Origin: Mucilaginibacter sp. KACC 22063
GTDB lineage: Bacteria; Bacteroidota; Bacteroidia; Sphingobacteriales; Sphingobacteriaceae
Direction of reading: 5' to 3'
DNA length: 64,000 nucleotides
Assembly: GCF_028736115.1 (NCBI RefSeq)
Contig: NZ_CP117877.1
Span: 3,782,001-3,846,000, forward strand
Numbering within the stretch: the first letter of the stretch is position 1; every line of letters begins with the position of its first letter. A model generated the notes under the pieces. It ran no database searches and had not been told where the DNA came from. It worked only from the letters and a program-made list of their open reading frames with translations. The translations under genes and the position numbers were made by a program. Positions 36,261 to 45,590 of the stretch are shown one piece after another.

Positions 36261-36551
36261 TTACCTTTTTAGTAATGCAATACACTTGTCAATTTCACGC
36301 ACAAATTCGTTAATTTTTTGCTTTATGTCAAGGTTTTTTTCATCAGTGTCTGAAAACGACCTGGCCATCTTCAGTACACGAAGCCTTTCATCAAGCTCTG
36401 TATTTATGTTTTTACTATCTGCTAATGAAGCTTTTAAAGCTTCACGCTCGTTTTTAAGCAGATCATTTTCATGCTGCAAAGCCTGGCAAAGCTCAATTAA
36501 GCGCTCTGTTTTCGCTGTTACATTTGCTAATTGTTCTGCTACTGAGGCCAT
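36261..36551 (-). CDS. Small coiled-coil protein next to ZapA (ZapB-like)
   Basis: A 96-residue protein, almost entirely helical with heptad-like Leu/Ile spacing (LANVTAKTERLIELCQALQ, then HENDLLKNEREALKASLADS). No other domain is seen. Its place directly before zapA and after pheT on the same strand, and its size, suggest a division-ring partner comparable to ZapB; that role is inference from position and shape. It has no membrane segment or signal peptide, so it is cytoplasmic. Confidence 0.85.
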   Translation of the reverse strand: MASVAEQLANVTAKTERLIELCQALQHENDLLKNEREALKASLADSKNINTELDERLRVLKMARSFSDTDEKNLDIKQKINEFVREIDKCIALLKR

Positions 36552-36625
36552 TTAATTTGAATATTGAATTAGTGAGTTAATGAATAAGGCTGACTTTAAC
36601 TTTTAAAACCTTACTAATTCGCTCA

Positions 36626-39037
36626 CTACTTTCTTATCTCCGCTCCTGCTTCTTTTCCTAAGTTATAAATTAATTTTTGCATTATGCCATCAATCGCCTT
36701 ATCGGTTAAAGTTTTGTCTTCATCTTGTATAACAAAGCTTAACGCATAAGACTTTTTACCGGCAGGTAGTTTATCACCCTGGTAAACATCAAACACACCT
36801 ACATCTTTCAATAGCTTGCGTTCTGTTTTTTGGGCAATCTGTTTCAACTGGTTAAAAGTAACCGCTTTATCTACCAGCATTGATAAATCGCGGCGTACGG
36901 CAGGGAACTTTGATACCTCTTGGTACACAATGGTATTCTTTTGCACCAACTGTAAAATCAGGTCGAAGTTAAACACCGCGTAAAAAACTTCGCTATCCAC
37001 ATCGGCCTTTTTAAGCGCAGCAGCACTTACTGCACCAAATTTCACCAATTGCTTACTTCCGCGGAAATTGTATTGAAGTCCGTAAGCCAGTTCATCATCG
37101 CTAATATCCTCAATCACATAATCTTTCAGGTTAAGCCTGTCTATCAGTTCGTCGACAATACCCTTTAAACTGTAAAATGAAACTGCCTGTGGCTTTTGGT
37201 TCCACTGCTCGGCATTGCCATTTCCGCTGATAAAAACAGAGATCTGACGTACTTCGGTATATTTATCTTCCTTAACTCCGTAAACTTTACCGAACTCATA
37301 AAACTTAAGGTCGGCATTTTTACGGTTCTGATTATAAGCGATAGCTTCCAAACCTGAATACAACAGGGTTTGGCGCATAATATCCAAATCGCTGCTCAGC
37401 GGATTTAGGATCTTAACAGCGCTATCCATATCCGTTGCGTAGGCAGATGCCGTAAGCGAATTGGCCAGCATTTCGTTAAAGCCATTAGCCGTAAGCAGTT
37501 CTGAAATAATACGCTGTACAGTATCCTTCTCCGGCTTTACCGATGTATTTAATGAAGCACGTATCTGCGTAGGTATCTCGATATTATTTAAGCCATAGAT
37601 ACGCAACACTTCTTCAATAACGTCAACCTCGCGGGTAACATCTACACGGTAAGCAGGTACAGATAATTGCAAGCCTTCGGCAGATTCCTCTTCTACCTTA
37701 ATATCCAGCGATTCGATAATCGCTTTCATTTCTGATGCCGGGATATCTTTGCCGATCACCCTGACCGCATTTTTATAGCTGAACGATACCTGAAAAGGCT
37801 CTGCCTTAGCCGGGTAAATATCAGATATATCAGATGTTATAGTACCGCCTGCTACTTCTTTAATCAGCATGGCAGCACGTTTAAGCGCAAATACGGTAAT
37901 ATCCGGATCGGTGCCACGCTCAAACCTGAAAGAAGCATCGGTTTTTAAACCATGCCTTTTAGAAGTTTTACGTACAGAAACCGGGTTAAAATAAGCGCTC
38001 TCTAAAAACACCTTGGTCGTTTTATCGCTAACGCCTGATGTTGCACCGCCAAATACACCGGCAATACACATTGGCTCGGTATTGTTACAGATCATCAGAT
38101 CATCTGCGCTGAGTTTGCGTTCAACTCCATCAAGCGTTACAAAAGGCGTTCCTTCGGCGCAGGTTTTAACCACTACCATGTTACCGGTGATCGCATCGGC
38201 ATCAAAAGCATGCAAAGGCTGGCCCAACTCATGCAGAACATAGTTGGTAATATCAACCACATTATTAATAGAACGTACACCGATAACCGCCAAACGGTCT
38301 TTCAACCATTGCGGCGAATCCTGCACGGTAACACCAGAGATAGTCAAGCTGCTGTAGCGGATACAAGCCTTACTTTCTACATCAACAGGTATGGTCAACT
38401 CATTATTATCAACAGCAAAAGCGCTTACATCAGGCTTAATGATGTGCGTACGCAGGTATGCGGCAATATCACGGGCACTGCCTAAATGTGATGCGGCATC
38501 GGCACGATTAGGTGTAAGGCCAATCTCAAAAAGGTAATCGTCGTTAAGGTTAAAGTAATCCTTAGCTAAAGTGCCTACTGTTACATCCTCTGGCAAAACC
38601 ATAATACCTGCATGCGATTCGCCAAGGCCAATCTCATCTTCGGCACAGATCATCCCTTCAGAAACTTCTCCTCTTATCTTTGATTTATTAATTTTAAAAG
38701 GCTCGCCCTGTAATGGATGCACGGTTGTGCCTACGGTAGCCACAACTACTTTTTGCCCGGCAGCAACATTGGGTGCGCCGCAAACAATCTGCAGGTCTTC
38801 GCCTGTGCCTACATCAACGTGCGTAACACGCAGACGGTCGGCGTTAGGGTGCTGTGCACAATCTTTAACATAACCAATTACCAGGCCTTCCAATCCGCCG
38901 GGTATAGCCTGCACTTTTTCAAGGCTTTCTACCTCGAGGCCGGTGCTGGTAAGTATCTGCGAAATTTCGGCAGGAGTTTTACTGTTCCCGATAGTTTCCG
39001 GGAGAAATTCTTTAAGCCAGTTATATGATATCTTCAC
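36626..39037 (-). CDS. pheT: Phenylalanine--tRNA ligase beta subunit
   Basis: An 803-residue cytoplasmic subunit. An N-terminal tRNA-binding (EMAP/Trbp111-like) domain at about 40-155 has HPNADRLRVTHVDVG and CGAPNVAAGQKV. The B3/B4 editing domain follows with INNVVDITNYVLHELGQPLH. Then come the B5 domain (around 400-470), the catalytic-like core (around 480-690), and a C-terminal anticodon-binding FDX-ACB domain ending near KEAGAEIRK. Length fits the family. pheS is not in the window. A TATCTTTG -7 box lies 20 bases upstream of the start. Confidence 0.97.
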   Translation of the reverse strand: MKISYNWLKEFLPETIGNSKTPAEISQILTSTGLEVESLEKVQAIPGGLEGLVIGYVKDCAQHPNADRLRVTHVDVGTGEDLQIVCGAPNVAAGQKVVVATVGTTVHPLQGEPFKINKSKIRGEVSEGMICAEDEIGLGESHAGIMVLPEDVTVGTLAKDYFNLNDDYLFEIGLTPNRADAASHLGSARDIAAYLRTHIIKPDVSAFAVDNNELTIPVDVESKACIRYSSLTISGVTVQDSPQWLKDRLAVIGVRSINNVVDITNYVLHELGQPLHAFDADAITGNMVVVKTCAEGTPFVTLDGVERKLSADDLMICNNTEPMCIAGVFGGATSGVSDKTTKVFLESAYFNPVSVRKTSKRHGLKTDASFRFERGTDPDITVFALKRAAMLIKEVAGGTITSDISDIYPAKAEPFQVSFSYKNAVRVIGKDIPASEMKAIIESLDIKVEEESAEGLQLSVPAYRVDVTREVDVIEEVLRIYGLNNIEIPTQIRASLNTSVKPEKDTVQRIISELLTANGFNEMLANSLTASAYATDMDSAVKILNPLSSDLDIMRQTLLYSGLEAIAYNQNRKNADLKFYEFGKVYGVKEDKYTEVRQISVFISGNGNAEQWNQKPQAVSFYSLKGIVDELIDRLNLKDYVIEDISDDELAYGLQYNFRGSKQLVKFGAVSAAALKKADVDSEVFYAVFNFDLILQLVQKNTIVYQEVSKFPAVRRDLSMLVDKAVTFNQLKQIAQKTERKLLKDVGVFDVYQGDKLPAGKKSYALSFVIQDEDKTLTDKAIDGIMQKLIYNLGKEAGAEIRK

Positions 39038-39057
39038 TTGTAAACGATGATAATTGG

Positions 39058-39065
39058 CAAAGATA
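39058..39065 (-). promoter_or_regulatory. Candidate -7 box of pheT
   Basis: On the minus strand 39065-39058 reads TATCTTTG, an exact TAnnTTTG, 20 bases before the pheT ATG. A matching TTTG is not evident at the usual spacing. Confidence 0.4.
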
Positions 39066-39188
39066 AGATTTTGCCTGAAATAGGGTTTTTAATTGTTTGT
39101 AAGCTTTTCGCACCTTTTAAATTCAAGATGTAACATTTATTTTTTTCATAAGTCTTATCTTTAACACATTAACTTTATTAAATATAAA

Positions 39189-40568
39189 ATGACCAAAACC
39201 TTTATGAAACGCCTTGGCCTTTGTGCCGCAGGTGTACTGTCTGTGCTGATGGTTAAAGCACAACCCCGCCTGCCAGAAGGCTATTTCTGGAAAACACTTC
39301 CTAATGGCCTGCAGGTAGTAGTTATTGAGAACTCAAAAGTGCCGCTTACTACCATTGAAATTGCGGTTAAAAACGGCGCATACACCGAAGGCCCTGAGTA
39401 CAGCGGCCTTTCTCACTTGTTTGAGCACATGTTTTTTAAAGCCAACAAAGACTATCCTGACCAGGCTTCGTTTTTAAAACGTACGCAAGAGCTTGGTGCT
39501 ATCTGGAACGGCACCACCGACGTTGAACGTGTAAATTATTTTTTCACTTTCGATAAAGACAGCCTTAATGCAGGTTTAAAATTCATGAACGCTGCTATCC
39601 GTTTCCCGATCTATCGCGAAGAGGATATGAAAAAAGAACGACCGGTTGTTGACGGCGAGTTTCAGCGTGCAGAAAGCAGCCCCGGTTTCCAGATCTGGTA
39701 TGAAATGCAGAAACACCTTTGGGGCGACCTGATCACCCGCAAAAATCCTATCGGTATCCACGAGATCATTAACACCGCTACCCCAGAAAAAATGATGATC
39801 ATCAAAGGCAAGTACTATGTACCTAATAATAGCTTGCTTACCATTTGTGGTGATGTTAAACACGATCAGGCTTTTGCCATGGCTGAAAATATTTTTGGCA
39901 GCTGGGAAAGCACCGGAGAAGATCCCCATAAAAAATACCCGATCCCTGATTTTAAGCCGCTTACAAAAACGGAATACTTTATAAAAGAATCGTCAATTGC
40001 GCAAGCTCCTTATATGCTGTTCTCATGGCAGGGCGCTGCCTTCAAAACAGATTCGGCATCAACCATTGCTGCTGATGTTTACAGCACCATTTTAGGTTTA
40101 AACTCATCAAAACTGACCCAGGCTTTAGTTGACAAAGGCTTGGCAACAGCAGTATCATTTGGCGAAGGCACCACGCATTACACCAGCGAAGCTGATCTTT
40201 ATATTTTACCTAACCCTAACAAATTGAAAGAGTGCTATGACGAGGTGATGCACCAGATCAGTATGTTTGGTAACGCTGATTATTATACTGATGAGCAGCT
40301 TAAAGATGCAAAGGCGATATTACTGCGTAACAGCATTCGCGCAAAAGAGAAACCATCATCATTACCAAGCCAGTTAAGCGCACAATGGTGCAGTACTTCT
40401 CTTAACTATTTTACAGACCTTGACAGTAACTACCAGAAAGTTACCCGTGCCGATATCGATCGTTATGTAAAAACTTACCTGGTTGGCAAGCCAATGGTTG
40501 CCGGTATGATACTGAAACCTGAACTAAGCAAACAAACTAACGCGGCAACATTTTTCGTAGCCAAATAA
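39189..40568 (+). CDS. M16 family zinc peptidase, catalytic subunit type
   Basis: A 459-residue protein with a signal peptide (MKRLGLCAAGVLSVLMVKAQ, from the second Met). The inverted zinc motif HxxEH is present as HLFEH (residues 76-80), and the downstream conserved Glu is probably in VDGEFQRAESS. This is the insulinase/processing-peptidase fold with two halves; M16 proteins degrade or process peptides in the periplasm. It is followed 14 bases later by a second M16 protein without the metal motif, which implies an active/inactive heterodimer. Confidence 0.92.
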   Translation: MTKTFMKRLGLCAAGVLSVLMVKAQPRLPEGYFWKTLPNGLQVVVIENSKVPLTTIEIAVKNGAYTEGPEYSGLSHLFEHMFFKANKDYPDQASFLKRTQELGAIWNGTTDVERVNYFFTFDKDSLNAGLKFMNAAIRFPIYREEDMKKERPVVDGEFQRAESSPGFQIWYEMQKHLWGDLITRKNPIGIHEIINTATPEKMMIIKGKYYVPNNSLLTICGDVKHDQAFAMAENIFGSWESTGEDPHKKYPIPDFKPLTKTEYFIKESSIAQAPYMLFSWQGAAFKTDSASTIAADVYSTILGLNSSKLTQALVDKGLATAVSFGEGTTHYTSEADLYILPNPNKLKECYDEVMHQISMFGNADYYTDEQLKDAKAILLRNSIRAKEKPSSLPSQLSAQWCSTSLNYFTDLDSNYQKVTRADIDRYVKTYLVGKPMVAGMILKPELSKQTNAATFFVAK

Positions 40569-40582
40569 CACTTATCACTGAT

Positions 40583-41917
40583 ATGAAAAAGAAAATATTG
40601 ATGCTGCTGGTAGCAGCAACCCTATATAACCTGAAGCCAGCTATGGCCCAGAAACCAGCGTACGAAATGATGGTTGAAGGGGTTAAAGTGATTGTACAGC
40701 CAAGCGGCAACGGCATTGTAGATATACAAACAGCTATAAAAGGTGGTGTACAGAATTACCCTGCCGATAAACAGGGCATTGAATCATTGACCATGAACTG
40801 CCTTACCGAATGCGGCACCACCAAGCATGATAAAAACACGTTTAAAAACATGCTTGATAAGGTAAGCGCACAGGTTTACAGCAGTACTTATAAAGATTAT
40901 TCGGTATTAAGCATGAACTGTATCAAAACCGATTTTGATACAGTTTGGCCGCTGTATGTTGAAGCTTTAAAAGACCCTGCTTTTGATCCTAAGGAATTTG
41001 CCCGTGTAAAGCAGGATGCTATTACTGCGCTTCAGGCCAATGAATCACAGCCAGATGCCTCTATCAATACTTACGCAAATAAGGTAGCTTTTGCAGGCCG
41101 GGATTACGCTAAAAACCCTAACGGTACTGCAGAGATCATGAAAACACTTACGCTGGAAGATGTAAAAAACTACTATAAATCGGTGTTTTTAAAATCCCGC
41201 CTCACAATTGTTATTGTTGCCGATCTGGACAAATCTGAGATCGAAAGCAAGGTAAAAGCACTTTTAACCGGTGTTAAAGCAGGCTCGCCTTACCAGCTTA
41301 AAAAATCATTTTTCAGAGTGTACAAAAACACCTTCGCATCAGAGCCTAAAGAATTAGCTACTAATTACATTGTTGGTATTACCAGCGGACCAGAGCCGGG
41401 CACACCTGATTATGATGCTTTCCTGGTAGCTATGCGTATATTTTATGACCGCCATTTCCTGGAAGTACGTACCAACAACGGCCTTTCTTATGCCCCAGGT
41501 GCTACTTTTAACAACGGCAGCCTATCTTATGCTAAATTTACTGTATCAACTACTCAACCCGACAAATACATCAGTGTATTTGACCAACTGGTTGATAAAG
41601 TAAAACACCAGGGCTTTACCAATGATGAGGTAAAAAACATGAAAGCCACTTACCTTACCAGCTTCTATTACAAACAAGAAACCAACGGTGCGCAAGCCAG
41701 TTCAATGCTTTCAAACGAGGTTATTCATAATAACTGGAAAAGGTCATTAACCCTTGCTGATGATGTAAAGAAATTGACCACTAACCAGGTGAGCGATGCT
41801 TTCCGTAAATATATTGGCAACATTGTTTGGGTTTACCAGGGCGATACCAAAAAAGTTAACCCGTTATTATATACCAATGGCACACTAAATAAAGCAGATA
41901 ATCCTGTGAGCCATTAA
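40583..41917 (+). CDS. M16 family peptidase homologue lacking the zinc motif
   Basis: A 444-residue protein with a signal peptide (KILMLLVAATLYNLKPAMA). It has the M16 fold layout, including a C-terminal-half motif FLEVRTNNGLSYAPGATF, but at the place of HxxEH it reads ESLTMNCLTECG, so zinc binding is lost. It is the expected non-catalytic partner of the protease encoded just upstream, as in mitochondrial processing peptidase and other paired bacterial M16 systems. The partnership is inferred from adjacency and from the loss of the motif. Confidence 0.9.
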   Translation: MKKKILMLLVAATLYNLKPAMAQKPAYEMMVEGVKVIVQPSGNGIVDIQTAIKGGVQNYPADKQGIESLTMNCLTECGTTKHDKNTFKNMLDKVSAQVYSSTYKDYSVLSMNCIKTDFDTVWPLYVEALKDPAFDPKEFARVKQDAITALQANESQPDASINTYANKVAFAGRDYAKNPNGTAEIMKTLTLEDVKNYYKSVFLKSRLTIVIVADLDKSEIESKVKALLTGVKAGSPYQLKKSFFRVYKNTFASEPKELATNYIVGITSGPEPGTPDYDAFLVAMRIFYDRHFLEVRTNNGLSYAPGATFNNGSLSYAKFTVSTTQPDKYISVFDQLVDKVKHQGFTNDEVKNMKATYLTSFYYKQETNGAQASSMLSNEVIHNNWKRSLTLADDVKKLTTNQVSDAFRKYIGNIVWVYQGDTKKVNPLLYTNGTLNKADNPVSH

Positions 41918-41938
41918 TTACAGAAATTTTACGTTCAT

Positions 41939-41997
41939 AATAAATAAGGCATTGATATTTCTTCTTAATTTGGAAGAAAATCGATGCCTTATTTATT
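41939..41997 (+). promoter_or_regulatory. Long hairpin abutting the next start codon
   Basis: AATAAATAAGGCAT (41939-41952) pairs perfectly with ATGCCTTATTTATT (41984-41997), with further pairing of TTTCTTC and GGAAGAA inside. The last base of the arm is immediately followed by the ATG at 41998. It could be the terminator of the M16 pair, or a structure that controls translation of the next gene. Confidence 0.7.
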
Positions 41998-42840
41998 ATG
42001 AAAACAATCAGACCTTATTTATTAATAATTTTTGCTGTCCTGTTTTTTACCACAGCTTACGCACAAACAGACACACTATTCACCAACAACCAGAAAATAG
42101 CCTGCGTTGTAAAAGAAATTACACCAGATGCCGTAAAATATATCTATCCCGGCGAAGAGGTGATCAATTCTGTTTACAAAAACAGTGTAGAGAAAATTAT
42201 TTTCAAAAGCGGGCGCGTACAGGTATTTAACGAAGCAAAATCATACAAGCCTGTAAACAGCATAACTGATTTTCCGAATGTAGAAACCACCATACTGGAA
42301 AGTGAGATACAAGGCCTTGTAAAACTTGGCGAGGTAAATGCCAAAGCAAAAGGGACTACTGTGTATTCGAGCCAGACCCGCGTACGCGACAGGGCTTATA
42401 AGAAGCTTAAAACCCAGGCAGCCATGATGGGTGGCAATGTTATACTGTTAACTAACCAGAGAAGCGAGGGCAACAAGTATAATGATTACGGAAGCTTCAC
42501 TACCGAAACTTACTTAACAGGCGTAGCCTACAGCAGCAAACCATTAAATATGGAAGACTTTAAGGCGCTGTTAAGAGATGTTAAAGAATTCCCTGTGATA
42601 TTAAACTACGAGATAGGCACCAATGACAGTGAATTTGACACGAAAGATGCAGGCGCTATATTTACGTTGACAGAAGTAACCAACCAAAATGGTGTTATTA
42701 CGTTAACCGGCAGCCTGAAAGGCGAAAAAGACATTGATACTTTTCAGCTGGCCAGCTTTAATGACAAAACTTTCAGCTTATTTTATAAGAAGAAAAACGA
42801 CTATCATAACATCGTTTTAACCACACCTATTAAATTGTAA
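41998..42840 (+). CDS. Secreted protein of unknown function
   Basis: A 280-residue protein with a signal peptide (MKTIRPYLLIIFAVLFFTTAYAQ). Residues about 25-75 form a small beta-rich region (EITPDAVKYIYPGEEVINSV; VEKIIFKSGRVQVFN) like those seen in Bacteroidota secreted proteins that precede other domains. The middle contains YKKLKTQAAMMGGNVILLTN, reminiscent of the DUF4156/YdgH-like secreted fold. No catalytic residues are recognised. The start codon touches the hairpin at 41939-41997. Confidence 0.75.
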   Translation: MKTIRPYLLIIFAVLFFTTAYAQTDTLFTNNQKIACVVKEITPDAVKYIYPGEEVINSVYKNSVEKIIFKSGRVQVFNEAKSYKPVNSITDFPNVETTILESEIQGLVKLGEVNAKAKGTTVYSSQTRVRDRAYKKLKTQAAMMGGNVILLTNQRSEGNKYNDYGSFTTETYLTGVAYSSKPLNMEDFKALLRDVKEFPVILNYEIGTNDSEFDTKDAGAIFTLTEVTNQNGVITLTGSLKGEKDIDTFQLASFNDKTFSLFYKKKNDYHNIVLTTPIKL

Positions 42841-42847
42841 GCAATTC

Positions 42848-42875
42848 AATGCGCTTTCTGTAAAGGGAGCGCATT
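42848..42875. terminator. Bidirectional hairpin between convergent genes
   Basis: AATGCGCT (42848-42855) and AGCGCATT (42868-42875) pair perfectly across a 12-base loop. It lies between the convergent genes ending at 42840 and 42874; the stop codon of the latter is partly in the stem. No long T-run, so strength is uncertain. Confidence 0.6.
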
Positions 42876-43989
42876 ACTTTCCTTGCACAATTTGTTCAGA
42901 CAAGCTAACCCTGTTCCTTCTTCTGTACCATATCTCTCCTAAATGCCGCGTAGGCACACGGTCGCCAAGCAGTTTGCCCCACGGTTTAAGATCATCTATA
43001 CGGTCAAAAATAATTTTTAAAACCGCTACAAAAGGCACAGATAAAAACATACCTGCAATACCCCACAAAGCGTTTCCCAACAATACGATTACGATTGATA
43101 TCAAGGCATTGATCTGCACCTTAAAAGATACCACCCTCGGGAAAACAATATTGTTATCAATGAACTGTATAATGATATAGGCGATAACAATACCCAATTG
43201 GGTTGAATAGCCATCTTTGGTGATAGTAGCCATAAGTACCGGCAAGGCAATGGCAATTAGCCCCCCAATGTAAGGCAACACATTTAATATAGCCCCGATT
43301 ACACCAAGCAATATGCCATACTTAACGCCCAGCAACATCAAAGCAATAGAATTCAGGATGGCTACGATTACCATTTCTATCAGTAAACCCACAATGTAGC
43401 TTTGTATGGCCGACTTGGTTTCTTTAAGGATCTCCGCTACCCGTGCCGAGTTTTCTTCTGAAAACACTTCGTAAAGAAAATTAACAATAAGGGTTTTATA
43501 AAACAAGATCATGAAGGTGTAAACCGGTATCAGGAATACGATGCTCAAAGTACCCAACAATGTACCCAGTGTACGGCCAACAAGTTTATTACTTCCGTTA
43601 AGTGCGTTTTTTATAAATGCTACCTGCTTTTGTGTTTCTATACCAAAATGCGCGTAAACCCATCCCTCCAGGTCTGTGATCAATTCACCGAACTTTTGTT
43701 TAATAGCCGGCAGCGATGCGCTGAATGAGATCATCTGCGACGACATAAAATACAATATGGCTGCAACAGTAATAAATGCCAACAATAGCGAAATAATAAT
43801 AGCTGCAACTTTTGGAATGCGGCGCTGCTGCAACCAGTTACAAAGCGGATTAAGTAAAGTAGCTATGAGTAACGCAAATGCTAAAGGCACTAATATATCG
43901 CCAAGCATGCTTAAGGCATATATAAATAAGATTAAACCGAATAAGATTACGGTTGACTTAAGATAAAAGGGGTACTCTCTGACTGGCAT
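42874..43989 (-). CDS. AI-2E family transporter (PerM/TqsA type)
   Basis: A 371-residue inner-membrane protein with about eight helices in the family's 2-1-2-3 pattern. These include LVPLAFALLIATLLNPLCNW near the N-terminus, the central SYIVGLLIEMVIVAILNSIA, and GAILNVLPYIGGLIA and GNALWGIAGMFLSVPFVAVL near the C-terminus. The family name comes from TqsA (autoinducer-2 export), but most members have unknown substrates, and no LuxS gene is in the window. It is a single gene, convergent with the upstream secreted protein. Confidence 0.92.
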   Translation of the reverse strand: MPVREYPFYLKSTVILFGLILFIYALSMLGDILVPLAFALLIATLLNPLCNWLQQRRIPKVAAIIISLLLAFITVAAILYFMSSQMISFSASLPAIKQKFGELITDLEGWVYAHFGIETQKQVAFIKNALNGSNKLVGRTLGTLLGTLSIVFLIPVYTFMILFYKTLIVNFLYEVFSEENSARVAEILKETKSAIQSYIVGLLIEMVIVAILNSIALMLLGVKYGILLGVIGAILNVLPYIGGLIAIALPVLMATITKDGYSTQLGIVIAYIIIQFIDNNIVFPRVVSFKVQINALISIVIVLLGNALWGIAGMFLSVPFVAVLKIIFDRIDDLKPWGKLLGDRVPTRHLGEIWYRRRNRVSLSEQIVQGK

Positions 43990-44053
43990 GGGATAGTTTT
44001 ACTACCCTATGAATAATTAATTTATGCAGAATGTTTTAAATTAATAAGAAAGG

Positions 44054-44083
44054 AAAAGTCCCACTTTGATAGGTGGGACTTTT
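44054..44083 (-). terminator. Terminator of glyS
   Basis: AAAAGTCCCAC (44054-44064) and GTGGGACTTTT (44073-44083) form an 11-base stem. On the minus strand it is followed by CCTTTCTT. It lies 43 bases after the end of glyS. Confidence 0.85.
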
Positions 44084-44126
44084 GTAGTATCTACTTTTTA
44101 AGTGATAAATCTTTATGTATAAAAGA

Positions 44127-45590
44127 TTAAGCTTTCAGCAAATTCTTCCAGCTTACCAGGTCGCCGATAATTTTATCTAACTGGTCGGCAGGGACACGCT
44201 CTTGTGCCATGGTATCACGGTGACGAAGTGTTACGGTATTATCTTCCAGCGTTTGATGATCTACCGTGATACAGAAAGGTGTACCAATAGCATCCTGGCG
44301 GCGATAACGTTTACCAATAGCATCTTTTTCTTCGTATTGCAGGATGAAATCAAGTTGTAATGATTCCATGATCTCGCGCGCTTTCTCTGGCAAACCGTCT
44401 TTTTTAGTAAGCGGGAATATAGCTGCCTTAACCGGTGCAAGGCAAGGGTGCAAGCGCAATACGGTACGGCTATCCTGTTTTTCAGCAGTGCTCAGGTCTT
44501 CTTCTTCGTAAGCATTGATCAGTGTAAGCAGAAACATCCGGTCTAAACCTATAGAGGTTTCGATCACGTAAGGCACATAATTCTGATTAATCTCCGGATC
44601 AAAATATTGCATTTTTTTACCTGAGAATTTTTGATGCTGGCTTAAATCGAAATCCGTACGGCTGTGGATACCTTCTACCTCTTTAAAGCCGAATGGAAAC
44701 TGATACTCGATATCCACCGCAGCGTTGGCATAATGCGCAAGCTTGGTATGGTCGTGGTAACGGTATTTAGCCTGATCGGTACCTAATGCAAGATGCCATT
44801 TTAAGCGGGCTTCTTTCCAGTGCTTATACCATTCCATTTCTGTACCAGGGCGAACGAAGAACTGCATTTCCATCTGCTCAAACTCACGCATACGGATAAT
44901 GAACTGGCGGGCAATTACTTCGTTACGGAAGGCTTTACCGATTTGTGCGATACCGAAAGGTATTTTCATACGGCCAGACTTTTGCACGTTCAGGAAGTTG
45001 ACAAATATACCCTGGGCAGTTTCGGGGCGCAGGTAAATCACATCTGCATCATCAGCAACGGCCCCCATCTGTGTACTGAACATCAGGTTAAACTGGCGAA
45101 CGTCTGTCCAGTTGCGGGTACCGCTTACCGGGCAGGCAATTTCGTGCTCAATAATCAGGTCGCGTAAACGGGTCAGGTCGTCAGCCTTTAAAGCTTCGTC
45201 AAGATCCTTTTGTAAAAGCTCTGCTTTATCGGTTTTACCGTCGGTATCGTAACGAGCGATCTTGTCTTCTAACAACTGATCGGCGCGGTAACGTTTTTTC
45301 GAATCCTTATTATCGATCATGGGATCGTTAAAGCCGCCTACATGGCCGCTTGCTTCCCATATCTTAGGATGCATAAATATGGCAGAATCAATACCTACAA
45401 TGTTCTGATTCATTTGAACCATTGATTTCCACCAGTAAGTTTTGATATTATTTTTCAATTCGGCACCAAACTGGCCATAATCATAAACGGCGCTAAGGCC
45501 ATCATATATTTCGCTTGACGGGAACACAAAGCCATACTCTTTGGCATGGGCAATCACATTCTTAAATAATTCGTCGGTTGTTTTGCTCAT
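44127..45590 (-). CDS. glyS: Glycine--tRNA ligase (single-chain, dimeric type)
   Basis: A 487-residue class II aminoacyl-tRNA synthetase of the alpha2 (eukaryote-like) type. Class II motifs include FRNEVIARQFIIRMREFEQM (motif 2) and IGLDRMFLLTLINAYE (motif 3, with the conserved Arg). The N-terminus FKNVIAHAKEYGFVFPSSEI is typical of the family. It ends with an anticodon-binding domain (DAIGTPFCITVDHQTLEDNT). It charges tRNA-Gly. A TATCTTTA -7-like box lies about 9 bases upstream on the minus strand, so its leader may be very short. Confidence 0.96.
   Translation of the reverse strand: MSKTTDELFKNVIAHAKEYGFVFPSSEIYDGLSAVYDYGQFGAELKNNIKTYWWKSMVQMNQNIVGIDSAIFMHPKIWEASGHVGGFNDPMIDNKDSKKRYRADQLLEDKIARYDTDGKTDKAELLQKDLDEALKADDLTRLRDLIIEHEIACPVSGTRNWTDVRQFNLMFSTQMGAVADDADVIYLRPETAQGIFVNFLNVQKSGRMKIPFGIAQIGKAFRNEVIARQFIIRMREFEQMEMQFFVRPGTEMEWYKHWKEARLKWHLALGTDQAKYRYHDHTKLAHYANAAVDIEYQFPFGFKEVEGIHSRTDFDLSQHQKFSGKKMQYFDPEINQNYVPYVIETSIGLDRMFLLTLINAYEEEDLSTAEKQDSRTVLRLHPCLAPVKAAIFPLTKKDGLPEKAREIMESLQLDFILQYEEKDAIGKRYRRQDAIGTPFCITVDHQTLEDNTVTLRHRDTMAQERVPADQLDKIIGDLVSWKNLLKA

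Noticed and set aside
41952..42230. Alternative frame overlapping the secreted protein at 41998
   Set aside because: Its translation has no signal or domain, while the 280-residue frame has a clear signal peptide.
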